A DNA stretch of 5,686 bases from an uncultured Altererythrobacter sp. (lineage in GTDB: Bacteria > Pseudomonadota > Alphaproteobacteria > Sphingomonadales > Sphingomonadaceae): assembly GCA_937950385.1 (NCBI GenBank), contig CALFEA010000192.1, forward strand, positions 1-5,686, given 5' to 3'. Numbering within the stretch: position 1 is the first letter of the stretch; the number at the start of each line of letters is the position of its first letter. Under the pieces are notes generated by a model. That model saw only the letters and a program-made list of their open reading frames with translations. It had not been told where the DNA came from and made no database searches. A program made the position numbers and the translations under genes. This document shows, piece by piece, positions 1 to 5,613 of this stretch.

Positions 1-464
1 TCATCGAATTTTTGAACAAAGCTCTCACCAATGAGCTGACCGCCATCAATCAATATTGGCTGCATTACCGCGTGCTGGATGATTGGGGCGTAACCAAGCT
101 GGCTGAATATGAGCGCGGCGAAAGCATTGAAGAAATGCAGCATGCCGACAAATTGGCGGAACGCATCTTGTTCCTCAATGGCCTGCCTAACTTCCAAGCG
201 ATCCACAATCTGCGGGTTGGCGAAACTGTTCTCGAAATCCTCAAAGCCGATATGGCTGTCGAAGAAGACGCGATCCCGCTCCTAACCGATGCGATCGAGC
301 ATTGCGAAAAAGTGCGCGACTATGTCAGCCGCGATCTGTTCGCGAGCATTCTTTCCAACGAAGAAGAGCACGTCGACTTTCTCGAAACCCAGTTCGATAT
401 GATCGAACGCATGGGCCTAGAAAATTACGTGCAGTTGCAAAGCAAGCCTGCCGAGGCACATTGA
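1..464 (+). CDS. bfr: Bacterioferritin, heme-binding iron storage protein (5' end cut by window)
   Basis: Bacterioferritin forms a hollow 24-subunit cytoplasmic cage that oxidises Fe(II) at a di-iron site and stores it as a ferric mineral, with heme bound between subunit pairs. The frame is open from base 3 and begins IEFLNKALTNELTAINQY, which aligns with residue 8 onward of the E. coli protein. About seven codons and the ribosome binding site therefore lie outside the window, and the full length would be about 160 residues, normal for the family. In E. coli numbering all six ferroxidase ligands are visible: Glu18, Glu51, His54, Glu94, Glu127 and His130. The heme-ligand Met52 is also present (motif ESIEEMQHAD), so this should be an active, heme-binding type. 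The TTG at 12-14 is not the start because homology continues upstream of it. The gene converges on the DUF2721 gene. A bacterioferritin-associated ferredoxin gene could lie upstream, but that is not visible here. Confidence 0.96.
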   Translation, partial: IEFLNKALTNELTAINQYWLHYRVLDDWGVTKLAEYERGESIEEMQHADKLAERILFLNGLPNFQAIHNLRVGETVLEILKADMAVEEDAIPLLTDAIEHCEKVRDYVSRDLFASILSNEEEHVDFLETQFDMIERMGLENYVQLQSKPAEAH

Positions 465-476
465 TCTCAATTTTGG

Positions 477-519
477 TGAGTGGGGGCAGCCTTCTACATA
501 CGAAGGCTAGCTCCCCTCA
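477..519. terminator. Long hairpin between convergent genes, possible bidirectional terminator
   Basis: Bases 477-494 pair with 502-519, giving 17 base pairs (one G-T wobble), a bulged T481, a bulged A509 and a 7-base loop (495-501). The core arms are AGCCTTC (488-494) and GAAGGCT (502-508). It begins 12 bases after the bacterioferritin stop, and its right base contains the DUF2721 stop codon (517-519). Neither side has a clear T-tract, so classical intrinsic termination is uncertain. The position between converging genes favours a shared transcript-end or RNA-stability hairpin. Confidence 0.6.
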
Positions 520-1005
520 TCCGCCTTTGTCTGGCGGACCGTCAGCGGCCATTAAGGCCTCGCGCAAGAAATAGCACAAGCCGGTAATCTGCAGGCCGAT
601 AGTGAACACCCAAAGGGCTGTCACGCCGATGCCAATAGGCGCCTCGACAAAAGCGGAAATAAACAACACCGCAATCACCAAACTGATGACAACCGCGGCA
701 CCGGTGGAAAATTTCACGGCGACCCGCACCAGCCTGCGGCGTTTGGTTAGCCATTCGACTTCAGTTTCAAAGGGAAGGCGGCTCAAAAATGCAGGCGTTT
801 CCTGAGCCGAATTGGCGCAGAGCCGTTCAATCCGGTCTGCAAGCCACGTCAATCTCTGCATCATAACATTCATCAAGCTGCCGATGCCGACCAATAGGAA
901 GGCAGGCGCAAGGCTGAGCTCAAGCGCTTCGCGAACGCGGACAGTGGACGATGTGCGCTGGACCAAATCATCAGCAATCACAGATGCCAGCAGATCGAGG
1001 ATCAT
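517..1005 (-). CDS. DUF2721 family inner-membrane protein, function unknown
   Basis: This 162-residue protein resembles the DUF2721 family, small integral membrane proteins without an assigned function. Three hydrophobic segments are visible at about residues 29-49, 100-120 and 125-147. The first holds the family-like stretch LAPAFLLVGIGSLMNV. It is followed by a polar helix with RLTWLADRIERL and then by an Arg/Lys cluster (KRRRLVR, 88-94) just before the second segment, a plausible cytoplasmic-side anchor. The ATG overlaps the der stop by four bases (ATGA), with a GGAAG sequence nine bases upstream at 1015-1019. Translation is thus probably coupled to der and the two genes are likely one operon. 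The C-terminal codons contain a small inverted repeat (520-525 with 533-538), and the stop codon lies in the intergenic hairpin. The family call is by sequence resemblance; no function should be inferred beyond membrane location. Confidence 0.85.
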   Translation of the reverse strand: MILDLLASVIADDLVQRTSSTVRVREALELSLAPAFLLVGIGSLMNVMMQRLTWLADRIERLCANSAQETPAFLSRLPFETEVEWLTKRRRLVRVAVKFSTGAAVVISLVIAVLFISAFVEAPIGIGVTALWVFTIGLQITGLCYFLREALMAADGPPDKGG

Positions 1006-2525
1006 GTTTTGTTGCTTCCGCTGCTGTAATTGCCTCCGCCGCCGCGATTGGCATTATAGGGGTTCTTGGGGCTTTTGAGCGTCACACGCACCGGCACAGC
1101 GTCAAAACCAAGCTTGGAGCGGATACCGTTCACCAGATAGCGTTCATAGCTTGTTGGCAGCGATTCCAAGCGCGATCCGAAAACCACAAAGCGCGGCGGG
1201 CGGGTGCCAACCTGGGTGATGTAGCGCAATTTGACGCGGCGACCGCCAGGGGCAGGGGGCGGATTGTTGGCCAATGCATCATCGAACCAGCGATTGAGCG
1301 CAGAGGTGGAAACGCGTTTTGACCAACTATTGCGCAAATCATGCGCGCCAATCAGCATCGCATCGAGGCCCTTGCCGGTCTTCGCGCTCACGGCGAACAA
1401 TGGCAGCCCGCGCACCTGTGCCAAGCCATCATCGAGGGCAGCCCTGATACCGTTGAACAATCCGCTGGAATCCTCAGCAATGTCCCATTTGTTGATTGCA
1501 ATCATCAAGGCGCGGCCTTCTTCCAAGACCATGCTGGCAATCTTGAGATCCTGATGCTCCAAGCCCTGTGTGGCATCGAGCAACAGCACGACAACCTCGG
1601 CAAAATCGACCGCACGGCGGGCATCGGCGACCGAGAGCTTTTCCAGCTTCTCAGTCACATTTCGTTTTTTGCGCATGCCAGCGGTGTCGATCAGACGGAT
1701 TTCGCGCGATCCATCATCCAGCGGTTCGTTTTCATCTTCGGGTGGCGGTTTCTTGGCTGCGCGCGGATCGGTCCATTTCCAATCCACTGCGATGGAATCG
1801 CGGGTAATGCCTGCCTCGGGTCCGGTTAACAGGCGATCCTCGCCCAGCAAGCGGTTGATCAGTGTTGATTTGCCCGCATTCGGGCGGCCAACGATAGCGA
1901 GCTTGAGCGGACCTTGCGGCGCATCCTCGTCATTTTCACGGGCGAATTTCTTGGCTGCTACGGCCGCTTCCGCCTGCGTACCGATTATCGGCCATAGTGC
2001 GCCAAACAGATCAGCGATCCCGTCGCCGTGCTCTGCTGACAAAGGTATTGGCTCACCCATGCCAAGCGAATAGCTCTCATGATAACCGGCTTCGCCTTTA
2101 GAACCTTCGGCTTTGTTGGCGACCAGCACAATCGGCAGGCCTTGGCCGCGCAACCAGCGGGCGATTTCTTCATCCATTGGCGTAATGCCGGCGCGCGCAT
2201 CGATCACGAATAGTGCGACATCGGCGCCTTCTACCGAAACCTCGGTTTGCATCCGCATGCGGCCTGGCAAAGTGTCTGCGTCATCATCTTCCCAACCGGC
2301 AGTGTCGACGATGGTGAACTCTAGGCCAGCAATATCGGCATCGCCCATCCGCCGGTCGCGCGTGACGCCGGGTTGATCATCGACCAGCGCCAATTTCTTG
2401 CCAACCAGACGGTTGAACAAAGTGGATTTGCCGACGTTCGGGCGGCCAATAATAATGACCTGCGGTGTTTCGATCATTGGATCGATTGCGTCATCATGTG
2501 GGGTTGGATTTTCGGGGGCGTTCAT
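1002..2525 (-). CDS. der: Ribosome-associated GTPase Der (EngA)
   Basis: Der is an essential GTPase with two G domains that binds the 50S subunit and promotes its late assembly. First G domain: G1 GRPNVGKS at 27-34, switch Thr55, G3 DTAG at 74-77, G4 NKAE at 137-140, G5 SAE at 163-165. Second G domain: G1 GRPNAGKS at 213-220, Thr241, DTAG at 280-283, NKWD at 345-348, SAK at 380-382. A KH-like domain (about 400-485) follows, with the typical RVKLRYITQVGTRPPRFVVFG stretch split around residues 430-450, then a Gly/Asn/Ser-rich tail (486-507). At 507 residues it is longer than the usual 440-490. The extra length lies in a 16-residue N-terminal lead, the linker, about 20 extra residues (roughly 251-272, acidic and Pro-rich) in the second G domain, and the tail. 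GGAG lies four to five bases before the chosen ATG. The in-frame Met17 just before the G1 strand has no visible Shine-Dalgarno. The G4 Asp is Glu in the first domain, which I recall from other alphaproteobacterial Der proteins. Confidence 0.97.
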   Translation of the reverse strand: MNAPENPTPHDDAIDPMIETPQVIIIGRPNVGKSTLFNRLVGKKLALVDDQPGVTRDRRMGDADIAGLEFTIVDTAGWEDDDADTLPGRMRMQTEVSVEGADVALFVIDARAGITPMDEEIARWLRGQGLPIVLVANKAEGSKGEAGYHESYSLGMGEPIPLSAEHGDGIADLFGALWPIIGTQAEAAVAAKKFARENDEDAPQGPLKLAIVGRPNAGKSTLINRLLGEDRLLTGPEAGITRDSIAVDWKWTDPRAAKKPPPEDENEPLDDGSREIRLIDTAGMRKKRNVTEKLEKLSVADARRAVDFAEVVVLLLDATQGLEHQDLKIASMVLEEGRALMIAINKWDIAEDSSGLFNGIRAALDDGLAQVRGLPLFAVSAKTGKGLDAMLIGAHDLRNSWSKRVSTSALNRWFDDALANNPPPAPGGRRVKLRYITQVGTRPPRFVVFGSRLESLPTSYERYLVNGIRSKLGFDAVPVRVTLKSPKNPYNANRGGGGNYSSGSNKT

Positions 2526-2670
2526 AATGCTCCGCGCTTTAGGCGCTTTGTGCGCGTTTCGCCAGAGCAGGTTTTGCGTCGGGTCGCGAGCCGCTCAATT
2601 GTGAAGGTAAACTACGTATTAACCCTAAGTTCTAGGCGGAAAGTAACGCTATTTTGCAATTAGGCTTCGC
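2526..2670. promoter_or_regulatory. Divergent intergenic region between der and the CHAP gene
   Basis: This 145-base gap must carry the 5' signals for der (leftward) and the CHAP gene (rightward). On the minus strand GGAG sits just before the der ATG. On the plus strand a weak AGG (2662-2664) lies six bases before the CHAP ATG. The stretch 2597-2660 is more AT-rich than its surroundings and is the likely promoter zone. It includes TAATAC on the minus strand (about 2616-2621) as a possible der -10 element, but I see no well-spaced -35/-10 pair in either direction. No riboswitch or clear operator palindrome was recognised. Confidence 0.45.
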
Positions 2671-3282
2671 ATGATTTGCAAGCCTTTCCATGTCCTTACT
2701 CTTTCGCTCGCTCTGATCACGGGCCTGTTTGGATCTTTCGCCATTGCTCCAACCTCTGCTGAGGCGAGGGTCACTGACTTGCAATGCGTGCCCTATGCGC
2801 GGCAATTGTCTGGTGTACAGATTTACGGTGATGCCCGCACTTGGTGGAAACAGGCTGCGGGCAAATATGCGCGCGGAAACCGTCCGCAAAAAGGCGCGGT
2901 GATGGTGTTTAAGCCGCACCGCAATAGCCGCAATGGCCATGTCGCTTATGTCGCTAAGATCGTGGATTCGCGCAATGTCATGCTGCACCATTCCAATTGG
3001 TCGCTGATCAATGGCCGCCGCGGCCAGATTGAGCGCAATGTGCCAGCCCGCGATGTTTCGCCCAATAATGATTGGAGCGAAGTGCGCGTTTGGTATCATT
3101 CTATCGGCGCATTGGGCAAAACGCACTGGCCGCTGTCGGGCTTTATCTACAATGACAAGCCGGGCAGCAGGGCATCCGTTAAGCGGTCATCGACCAGTCT
3201 GCCGCCGAAGCCCAATCCCAATCACCCTGTGCGCCTAAAATCCTCCAAGGAATTTCTGGATGCCTTTGGAAACGGGTTTTAA
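2671..3282 (+). CDS. Secreted CHAP-domain protein, putative peptidoglycan amidase/endopeptidase
   Basis: CHAP domains are NlpC/P60-like Cys-His hydrolases that cleave amide bonds, usually in peptidoglycan. The 203-residue product starts with a signal peptide: Lys4, a hydrophobic core at about 8-26 and an Ala-X-Ala site ending at Ala32. It should be exported to the periplasm. The domain spans about 36-160. The candidate nucleophile is Cys39 in LQCVPYAR, followed by GDARTWW (53-59), the YARGNRPQKGAVMVF strand, candidate catalytic His90 in NGHVAYV and Asn109 in HHSNW as a possible third residue. The DVSPNNDWSEVRVWY segment (128-142) matches a type of CHAP protein common in alphaproteobacteria. 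The C-terminal 40 residues are basic and Ser/Pro-rich with no recognised domain. The first ATG is used because it gives a complete signal peptide; the Shine-Dalgarno is weak. Substrate is inferred from the family. It could serve cell-wall remodelling or, less likely, antagonism; no immunity gene is adjacent. Confidence 0.88.
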   Translation: MICKPFHVLTLSLALITGLFGSFAIAPTSAEARVTDLQCVPYARQLSGVQIYGDARTWWKQAAGKYARGNRPQKGAVMVFKPHRNSRNGHVAYVAKIVDSRNVMLHHSNWSLINGRRGQIERNVPARDVSPNNDWSEVRVWYHSIGALGKTHWPLSGFIYNDKPGSRASVKRSSTSLPPKPNPNHPVRLKSSKEFLDAFGNGF

Positions 3283-3292
3283 ATAGGTTTGA

Positions 3293-3320
3293 CGCCTACT
3301 TTTTAGCGCCTACTTTTTAG
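3293..3320. repeat. Perfect 14-bp tandem duplication over the DUF3297 stop codon
   Basis: The unit CGCCTACTTTTTAG occurs twice head to tail (3293-3306 and 3307-3320), and the next two bases (CG) continue the match. Read leftward, the copy at 3307-3320 encodes the last codons Ala-Lys-Lys and the TAG stop of DUF3297. The other copy is an out-of-frame duplicate in the 27-base gap before the convergent CHAP stop. Each copy has a T5 run on the plus strand. A short TAGG/CCTA stem (3284-3287 with 3295-3298) precedes the first run, but it is too weak to call a terminator with confidence. Confidence 0.9.
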
Positions 3321-3591
3321 CGATGGGCGGTTCATCGCCCAGATCTTCAAACCAAGCCTCAACCGCGCCGGTCAGCTTAATGGTGAGCGGCTGGCCCTTG
3401 CGGTCCATGGTTTTGCCTGCCTGCACGCGGACCCAACCTTCAGAAATGCAATATTCTTCAATGTCGGTACGCACCCGGTCTTTAAACCGGATGCCAACGC
3501 CGCGTTGCAGCACATCGCTGTCGAAATGCGGGCTGCGCGGGTTAATTGCGAGGTGATCGGGCGGGGTTTGTGATTTGGTTTCTTCGGTCAT
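3310..3591 (-). CDS. DUF3297 family protein, function unknown
   Basis: This 93-residue soluble protein resembles the DUF3297 family of small proteobacterial proteins with no assigned role. Family-like blocks are PDHLAINPRSPHFDSDVLQRG (split around residues 11-31), GIRFKD (33-38), EEYCISEGWVRV (45-56) and KTMDRKGQPLTIKLTG (60-75). The end is acidic and then basic (residues 80-93, finishing PPIAKK). There is no signal peptide or membrane segment, so it is probably cytoplasmic. An AAGGAA Shine-Dalgarno lies about six bases before the ATG. It falls at the edge of the large palindrome at 3601-3709, so the palindrome probably lies in the 5' leader or promoter of this gene. The gene converges on the CHAP gene with 27 bases between stops, and the stop codon lies inside a tandem duplication. 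No operon partner is evident. Confidence 0.88.
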   Translation of the reverse strand: MTEETKSQTPPDHLAINPRSPHFDSDVLQRGVGIRFKDRVRTDIEEYCISEGWVRVQAGKTMDRKGQPLTIKLTGAVEAWFEDLGDEPPIAKK

Positions 3592-3600
3592 TCTTATTCC

Positions 3601-3709
3601 TTAATTCGGTGCCAGCCCTCTCCCCCGCCCAACCCCCGATCCTGACCGGCAGACTGTCTGGGGTTTGGCGGGGGTTGGGCCGGGGAGAGGGCCGGAACCG
3701 GTCAATTAA
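3601..3709. repeat. Large imperfect palindrome, candidate dispersed intergenic repeat
   Basis: Two 24-base arms (3615-3638 and 3669-3692) are reverse complements at 23 of 24 positions, each reading GCCCTCTCCCC on its own strand, then a Cys-rich-looking GC block ending AACCCCCG. The 30-base centre contains a perfect palindrome, CAGAC-T-GTCTG (3650-3660). Outside the arms the match continues more loosely, and the whole is bounded by TTAATT (3601-3606) and AATTAA (3704-3709). There is no T-tract suited to a terminator and no transposase. It resembles the palindromic intergenic repeats seen in many alphaproteobacterial genomes. Copy number cannot be judged from one window. The left edge overlaps the DUF3297 ribosome binding site. 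Confidence 0.8.
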
Positions 3710-3840
3710 AAGCGCCTTTAATGACGAACTACGCATCAAACAAGCGTTAGGGCGCTTGCCCTTTTCCATACACCCCATTAGAGGCGGCGGCTTACCGCGT
3801 GTTGGAGGAGACATCTCCAGCGCGTAATCTCGTTCGAAAT
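3710..3840. promoter_or_regulatory. Intergenic region upstream of tRNA-Leu and DUF3297
   Basis: This 131-base stretch should hold the rightward promoter of tRNA-Leu and may hold the leftward promoter of DUF3297. Visible elements are a near-palindrome ATTAAAAGCGCCTTTAAT (3705-3722), a CAAGCG/CGCTTG hairpin (3741-3746 with 3753-3758, 6-base loop) and a TGGAG/CTCCA inverted repeat (3803-3807 with 3815-3819). A TTGCCC (3756-3761) with TTAGAG 16 bases later is a poor promoter candidate. Open frames crossing this region on both strands show no protein-like character and are not called as genes. Confidence 0.4.
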
Positions 3841-3925
3841 GCGGGCGTGGCGGAATTGGTAGACGCGCTGGTTTTAGGTACCAGTATCGTAAGATGTGGG
3901 GGTTCGAGTCCCTTCGCCCGCACCA
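3841..3925 (+). tRNA. tRNA-Leu (anticodon UAG)
   Basis: The gene folds as a class II tRNA. The acceptor stem GCGGGCG (3841-3847) pairs fully with CGCCCGC (3915-3921), followed by discriminator A3922 and an encoded CCA (3923-3925). The D arm contains GGAATTGGTAGA. The anticodon stem is CTGGT (3868-3872) with ACCAG (3880-3884). Its loop TTTAGGT places UAG (3875-3877) at positions 34-36, decoding CUA and related Leu codons. A long variable arm (ATC/GAT stem) is typical of tRNA-Leu. The T arm has the loop TTCGAGT, with two G-U pairs at the base of its stem. It lies 59 bases before tig on the same strand, with no clear terminator between them. Confidence 0.98.
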
Positions 3926-3984
3926 TTCGTTGCTAACGCAATGCGGATGGTTGAAATCATTGAAAAGGCTTCGGTTTTACTCTC

Positions 3985-5598
3985 ATGCAGATCAAGGAAA
4001 TCACCAACACAGGCCTGAAACGCGCCTATTCGATCACTATCACAGCCGCTGAGCTGGCAGAGAAGATCGACGCGGAAATCAAAAAGGTCGCGCCGCAAAT
4101 GAACATGCCGGGCTTTCGCCCTGGCAAGGTCCCTGCGAATCTCGTCAAGAAAATGCATGGCGAGCAAATTCATGCGCAAACTTTGAACGATACGATTCGC
4201 GATTCGGTCGATGGTTTGATGCGCGACAAGGCTTTGCGCCCTGCGATGCAGCCTGCTGTGAACCTTGGCGAAGGCTACGAAGAAGGCAAAGACGCCGAAA
4301 TCTCCATCGAGCTAGAAGTTCTGCCCGATGTTGAGACGCCGGATATTGATGGCTTGAAGCTGGAAAAGCTGGTTGTGCCAGTTTCCGATGAAGCCGTTGA
4401 CGAAGCTGTGCAAAGCATCGCTGGTCAAAACAAAGCGTATAAAGACGCTGCCAAATCGAAAAAGGCCGCCGATGGCGATCAGCTGATTATCGATTTCGTG
4501 GGCCGCGTTGATGGCACTGAGTTTGAAGGCGGAAAAGCCGAAGACGCAGCATTGGTCATCGGGTCGGGCACATTCATCCCTGGCTTTGAAGAGCAGCTAA
4601 CAGGTGTGAAAACGGGCGACGAAAAAACCATCACCGTGACATTCCCTGCTGATTACCAGGCAGAACACCTCGCAGGCAAAGAAGCCGAGTTCGACGTCAC
4701 AGTGAAAGCTGTGAAGGTTGAAACCGACACCAAGCTTGATGACGAGTTTGCCGCGCAATTGGGCCTTGAAAGTCTCGATAAGCTGAAAGAATTGCTGCGC
4801 GGTCAGATTGAGCAGCAAACCGCCGGCTTGACGCGCACTCAAATGAAGCGCGCTTTGCTTGATCAATTGGCAGCTGGCCATGATTTCGCTGTTCCAGAAG
4901 GCATGGTGAACGCTGAGTTTGAACAAATTTGGGCGCAGCTTCAGCAAGAAGCCGCGAATGAAGAAGATTCAGAAGCCGCGCTTAAGGGCATTGAAGACGA
5001 TAAAGACGAATATCGCGGCATTGCCGAGCGCCGCGTGCGTTTGGGGCTGTTGCTGTCGGAAATTGGTCAAGCCAATAAGGTTGAAGTGACTGGCCAGGAA
5101 ATGTCCGCGCTTATCCAGCAGGCTGCTCAGCAGTACCGCGAGGAAGATCGCCAGCGCTTCATGGAATATGTCCAGAACGAGCCAATGGCCGCTGCTCAAT
5201 TGCGCGCGCCTTTGTACGAAGACAAGGTCGTCGACTTCCTCTTCGACAAGGCTGAAGTGACGACGCGCGAAGTTACGCAGGAAGAGCTGGAAGCCGCAAT
5301 CGAAGCGGAAGACGAAGCAGAAGCTAAGCCAGCGAAGAAAAAGAAAGCACCGGCGAAAAAGGCAGCTGCGAAAAAAGCTCCGGCTAAGAAGGCAGATGCG
5401 AAGAAGGCTGACGATAAGCCTGCGGCAAAGAAAGCCCCAGCTAAAAAAGCGGCTCCTAAAAAAGCTGCTGCCAAGAAACCGGCAGCGAAAAAAGAAGCCG
5501 CTAAGCCTGCAGCCAAAAAGGCGCCTGCAAAGAAAGCGGCTCCTAAGAAAGCAGCGGCGAAGAAGGCTCCAGCAAAGAAGCCTGCAGCTAAGAAATAG
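3985..5598 (+). CDS. tig: Trigger factor with a Lys/Ala-rich histone-H1-like C-terminal tail
   Basis: Trigger factor is the ribosome-bound chaperone and peptidyl-prolyl isomerase that receives nascent chains at the 50S exit tunnel near L23. The N-terminal ribosome-binding domain (about 1-115) has the signature GFRPGKVP at 43-50. The FKBP-like isomerase domain is at about 160-245 (GDQLIIDFVGRVDG, IGSGTFIPGFEEQLTG). The helical chaperone domain runs to about 445. The usual length is 430-450 residues; this protein has 537. The extra segment (about 447-537) consists of KKxxx pentads rich in Lys, Ala and Pro, with two KPAA breaks, and follows an acidic stretch (433-446). The tail resembles eukaryotic H1 and bacterial histone-like tails. 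It could bind nucleic acid or rRNA electrostatically, which is inference. The start matches family N-termini, but no good Shine-Dalgarno lies within 12 bases; AAAAGG is about 17 bases away. In related genomes clpP/clpX usually follow; here the window ends first. Confidence 0.97.
   Translation: MQIKEITNTGLKRAYSITITAAELAEKIDAEIKKVAPQMNMPGFRPGKVPANLVKKMHGEQIHAQTLNDTIRDSVDGLMRDKALRPAMQPAVNLGEGYEEGKDAEISIELEVLPDVETPDIDGLKLEKLVVPVSDEAVDEAVQSIAGQNKAYKDAAKSKKAADGDQLIIDFVGRVDGTEFEGGKAEDAALVIGSGTFIPGFEEQLTGVKTGDEKTITVTFPADYQAEHLAGKEAEFDVTVKAVKVETDTKLDDEFAAQLGLESLDKLKELLRGQIEQQTAGLTRTQMKRALLDQLAAGHDFAVPEGMVNAEFEQIWAQLQQEAANEEDSEAALKGIEDDKDEYRGIAERRVRLGLLLSEIGQANKVEVTGQEMSALIQQAAQQYREEDRQRFMEYVQNEPMAAAQLRAPLYEDKVVDFLFDKAEVTTREVTQEELEAAIEAEDEAEAKPAKKKKAPAKKAAAKKAPAKKADAKKADDKPAAKKAPAKKAAPKKAAAKKPAAKKEAAKPAAKKAPAKKAAPKKAAAKKAPAKKPAAKK
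5416..5589 (+). repeat. Two 29-codon repeat units in the trigger factor tail
   Basis: Within the tail, residues 478-506 (5416-5502) and 507-535 (5503-5589) each read KPAA followed by five KKxxx pentads. The first three pentads (KKAPA, KKAAP, KKAAA) are identical between units and the last two differ slightly. Codons differ between the units (AAA versus AAG for Lys, all four Ala codons mixed). The DNA copies have therefore diverged more than the protein, which suggests an old duplication kept for its amino-acid pattern. Confidence 0.85.
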
Positions 5599-5613
5599 CT
5601 CTTACTGGCTTCT

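Noticed and set aside
12..14. TTG as the bacterioferritin start codon
   Set aside because: Family-conserved residues continue in frame upstream to the window edge, so the true start is outside.
520..538. TCCGCC/GGCGGA inverted repeat as a second terminator
   Set aside because: It lies within the last codons of DUF2721, has only a 6-bp stem and no T-tract after it; probably incidental.
1341..1829. Plus-strand open frames of up to about 165 codons inside der (for example 1341-1829 and 1570-2073)
   Set aside because: They are antisense shadows of the two GTPase domains of Der, whose motifs are complete on the minus strand.
2619..2633. TTAA-N7-TTCT resembling a CtrA binding site upstream of the CHAP gene
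   Set aside because: The second half departs from the TTAA consensus, and one degenerate site in an AT-rich stretch is weak evidence.
2632..3126. Minus-strand open frame of 164 codons opposite the CHAP gene
   Set aside because: The plus strand encodes a coherent signal peptide and CHAP motifs; the minus frame has no recognisable features.
3601..3709. Insertion sequence or CRISPR unit at the large palindrome
   Set aside because: There is no transposase, no target-site duplication that I can distinguish from the TTAATT/AATTAA ends, and no repeat-spacer periodicity.
3546..3827. Open frames on both strands across the intergenic palindrome (3546-3827 plus, 3542-3814 minus)
   Set aside because: They overlap the well-supported DUF3297 start and run through a GC-rich inverted repeat; composition is not protein-like and no family is recognised.
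5196..5516. Minus-strand open frame giving an Ala/Phe-rich protein that looks like a membrane protein
   Set aside because: It is the antisense of the KKAPA/KKAAA repeats in tig, where Lys codons read as Phe on the other strand; no ribosome binding site or family resemblance.
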